NCBI GenBank assembly: GCA_947476285.1
Contig: CANJPU010000036.1
Span: forward strand, 1-50,371
Length of the DNA: 50,371 nucleotides
Direction of reading: 5' to 3'
From: Comamonadaceae bacterium
GTDB taxonomy: Bacteria > Pseudomonadota > Gammaproteobacteria > Burkholderiales > Burkholderiaceae_C
Shown: piece after piece, positions 49,885 to 50,371 of the stretch
Position numbering within the stretch: the stretch's first letter is position 1
Layout of the letters: each line of letters starts with the position of its first letter
Made by a program: the position numbers and the translations under genes
Notes under the pieces: generated by a model
What the model was told of the DNA's origin: nothing
The model's input: only the letters and a program-made list of their open reading frames with translations
The model's database searches: none

Positions 49885-49919
49885 GCCGCGCGTGAAACTT
49901 GGGCCTTGTTGCGTGACCT

Positions 49920-50234
49920 TTATTGCAGCTTGATCTCGACGTCCACGCCGGCCGGAAGGTCCAGCTTCATCAGGGCATCAACGGTCTTGTCGGTAGGGTC
50001 GACAATGTCCATCAGGCGCTGATGCGTGCGGATTTCGAACTGGTCGCGTGAAGTTTTGTTGACGTGCGGCGAGCGCAGGATGTCAAAGCGCTTCATCCGC
50101 GTCGGCAGGGGCACGGGGCCCTTGACAATGGCGCCGGTGCGCTTGGCAGTGTCAACGATCTCGGCGGCGGACTGGTCGATCAGCTTGTAATCGAATGCCT
50201 TGAGGCGAATGCGGATTTTCTGTTTTGTGGCCAT
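49920..50234 (-). CDS. rpsJ: 30S ribosomal protein S10 (NusE)
   Basis: The 104-residue protein starts [20 protein letters not shown] and includes [20 protein letters not shown] and [20 protein letters not shown], the uS10 pattern. Besides its ribosomal role it acts as NusE in transcription antitermination. It lies six bases after tuf. Confidence 0.97.
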   Translation of the reverse strand: MATKQKIRIRLKAFDYKLIDQSAAEIVDTAKRTGAIVKGPVPLPTRMKRFDILRSPHVNKTSRDQFEIRTHQRLMDIVDPTDKTVDALMKLDLPAGVDVEIKLQ

Positions 50235-50240
50235 GATCGA

Positions 50241-50371
50241 TTACTCCAGAATCTTTGCGACGACGCCCGAACCCACGGTCTTGCCGCCTTCGCGGATGGC
50301 AAAGCGCAGGCCCTCTTGCATGGCAATGGGGTTGATCAGCTTGACCGTGATGGACACGTTGTCGCCAGGCA
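50241..50371 (-). CDS. tuf: Elongation factor Tu, C-terminal end (cut by window edge)
   Basis: The minus strand encodes [20 protein letters not shown] and then [20 protein letters not shown], ending LE and a stop. This is the third domain of EF-Tu, which carries aminoacyl-tRNA to the ribosome. Its place before rpsJ is the usual str-S10 junction. The rest of the gene lies outside the window. Confidence 0.95.
   Translation of the reverse strand, partial: PGDNVSITVKLINPIAMQEGLRFAIREGGKTVGSGVVAKILE

Overview
The window is GC-rich chromosomal DNA from a betaproteobacterium, most likely Burkholderiales and close to Comamonadaceae. This rests on family-level recognition: the gatCAB / mreBCD-mrdA divergent pair, the dat-ybeD-lipB-lipA cluster, an atp operon led by atpI, an S10 ribosomal operon following tuf, a Bug-type solute-binding protein, and an incomplete PTS (EIIA-HPr-EI with no permease). 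No database search was possible, so the genus is open. Both ends are cut: an IS3-family orfA at the left and tuf at the right.

Layout. 1-0.15 kb: end of an IS3-family element (minus). 0.8-6 kb (plus): rep helicase, a HigBA/RelE-type toxin-antitoxin pair, xthA, pyrE and a secreted DUF4124 protein. 6-9.3 kb (minus): gatB, gatA, gatC. 9.5-15.7 kb (plus): mreB, mreC, mreD, then mrdA (PBP2) reading without a stop into a UPF0149/YecA-like SEC-C protein, then a SRAP (YedK/HMCES-type) gene. 15.7-17.9 kb (minus): a secreted protein of unknown function, a YheT-type hydrolase and an NTF2-like protein. 18-20.1 kb (plus): a LemA lipoprotein and two TPM-domain proteins. 20.1-20.9 kb: an AT-richer methyltransferase-like gene and a frameshifted IS3 transposase tail, the most island-like part. 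21-28.2 kb (minus): the whole F1Fo ATP synthase operon atpIBEFHAGDC, with a recognisable -10 box and a terminator. 28.6-35.9 kb (plus): dat, ybeD, lipB, lipA, a SWIM-SNF2 helicase and an EamA permease, tightly packed. 35.9-40.1 kb (minus): lipoprotein, MFS permease, EIIA, HPr, Enzyme I. 40.2-44 kb: DUF4197 protein, TlpA-like thioredoxin, GNAT, SDR and Bug protein. 44.1-50.4 kb (minus): peroxiredoxin, then the S10 operon from rpsQ back through rpsJ to tuf.

Most of the window is conserved housekeeping: cell shape and wall synthesis, transamidation of Asp-/Glu-tRNA, lipoate synthesis, ATP synthesis and ribosomal proteins. Many adjacent genes overlap by ATGA or similar, which suggests translational coupling.

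The less ordinary parts are: the PBP2-YecA in-frame fusion; a 238-bp nested inverted-repeat element between the SDR and Bug genes that shares a 77-bp ungapped segment (about 86% identical by hand count) with the gap between the atp operon and dat; a toxin start with almost no leader inside a palindrome; a 13-bp triplicate at the rpsQ stop codon; a terminator lying directly against the peroxiredoxin ribosome-binding site; and a promoter plus a hairpin leader splitting rpsJ from rplC. I found no clear new defence, biosynthetic or mobile system, and no tRNA, rRNA or CRISPR array.
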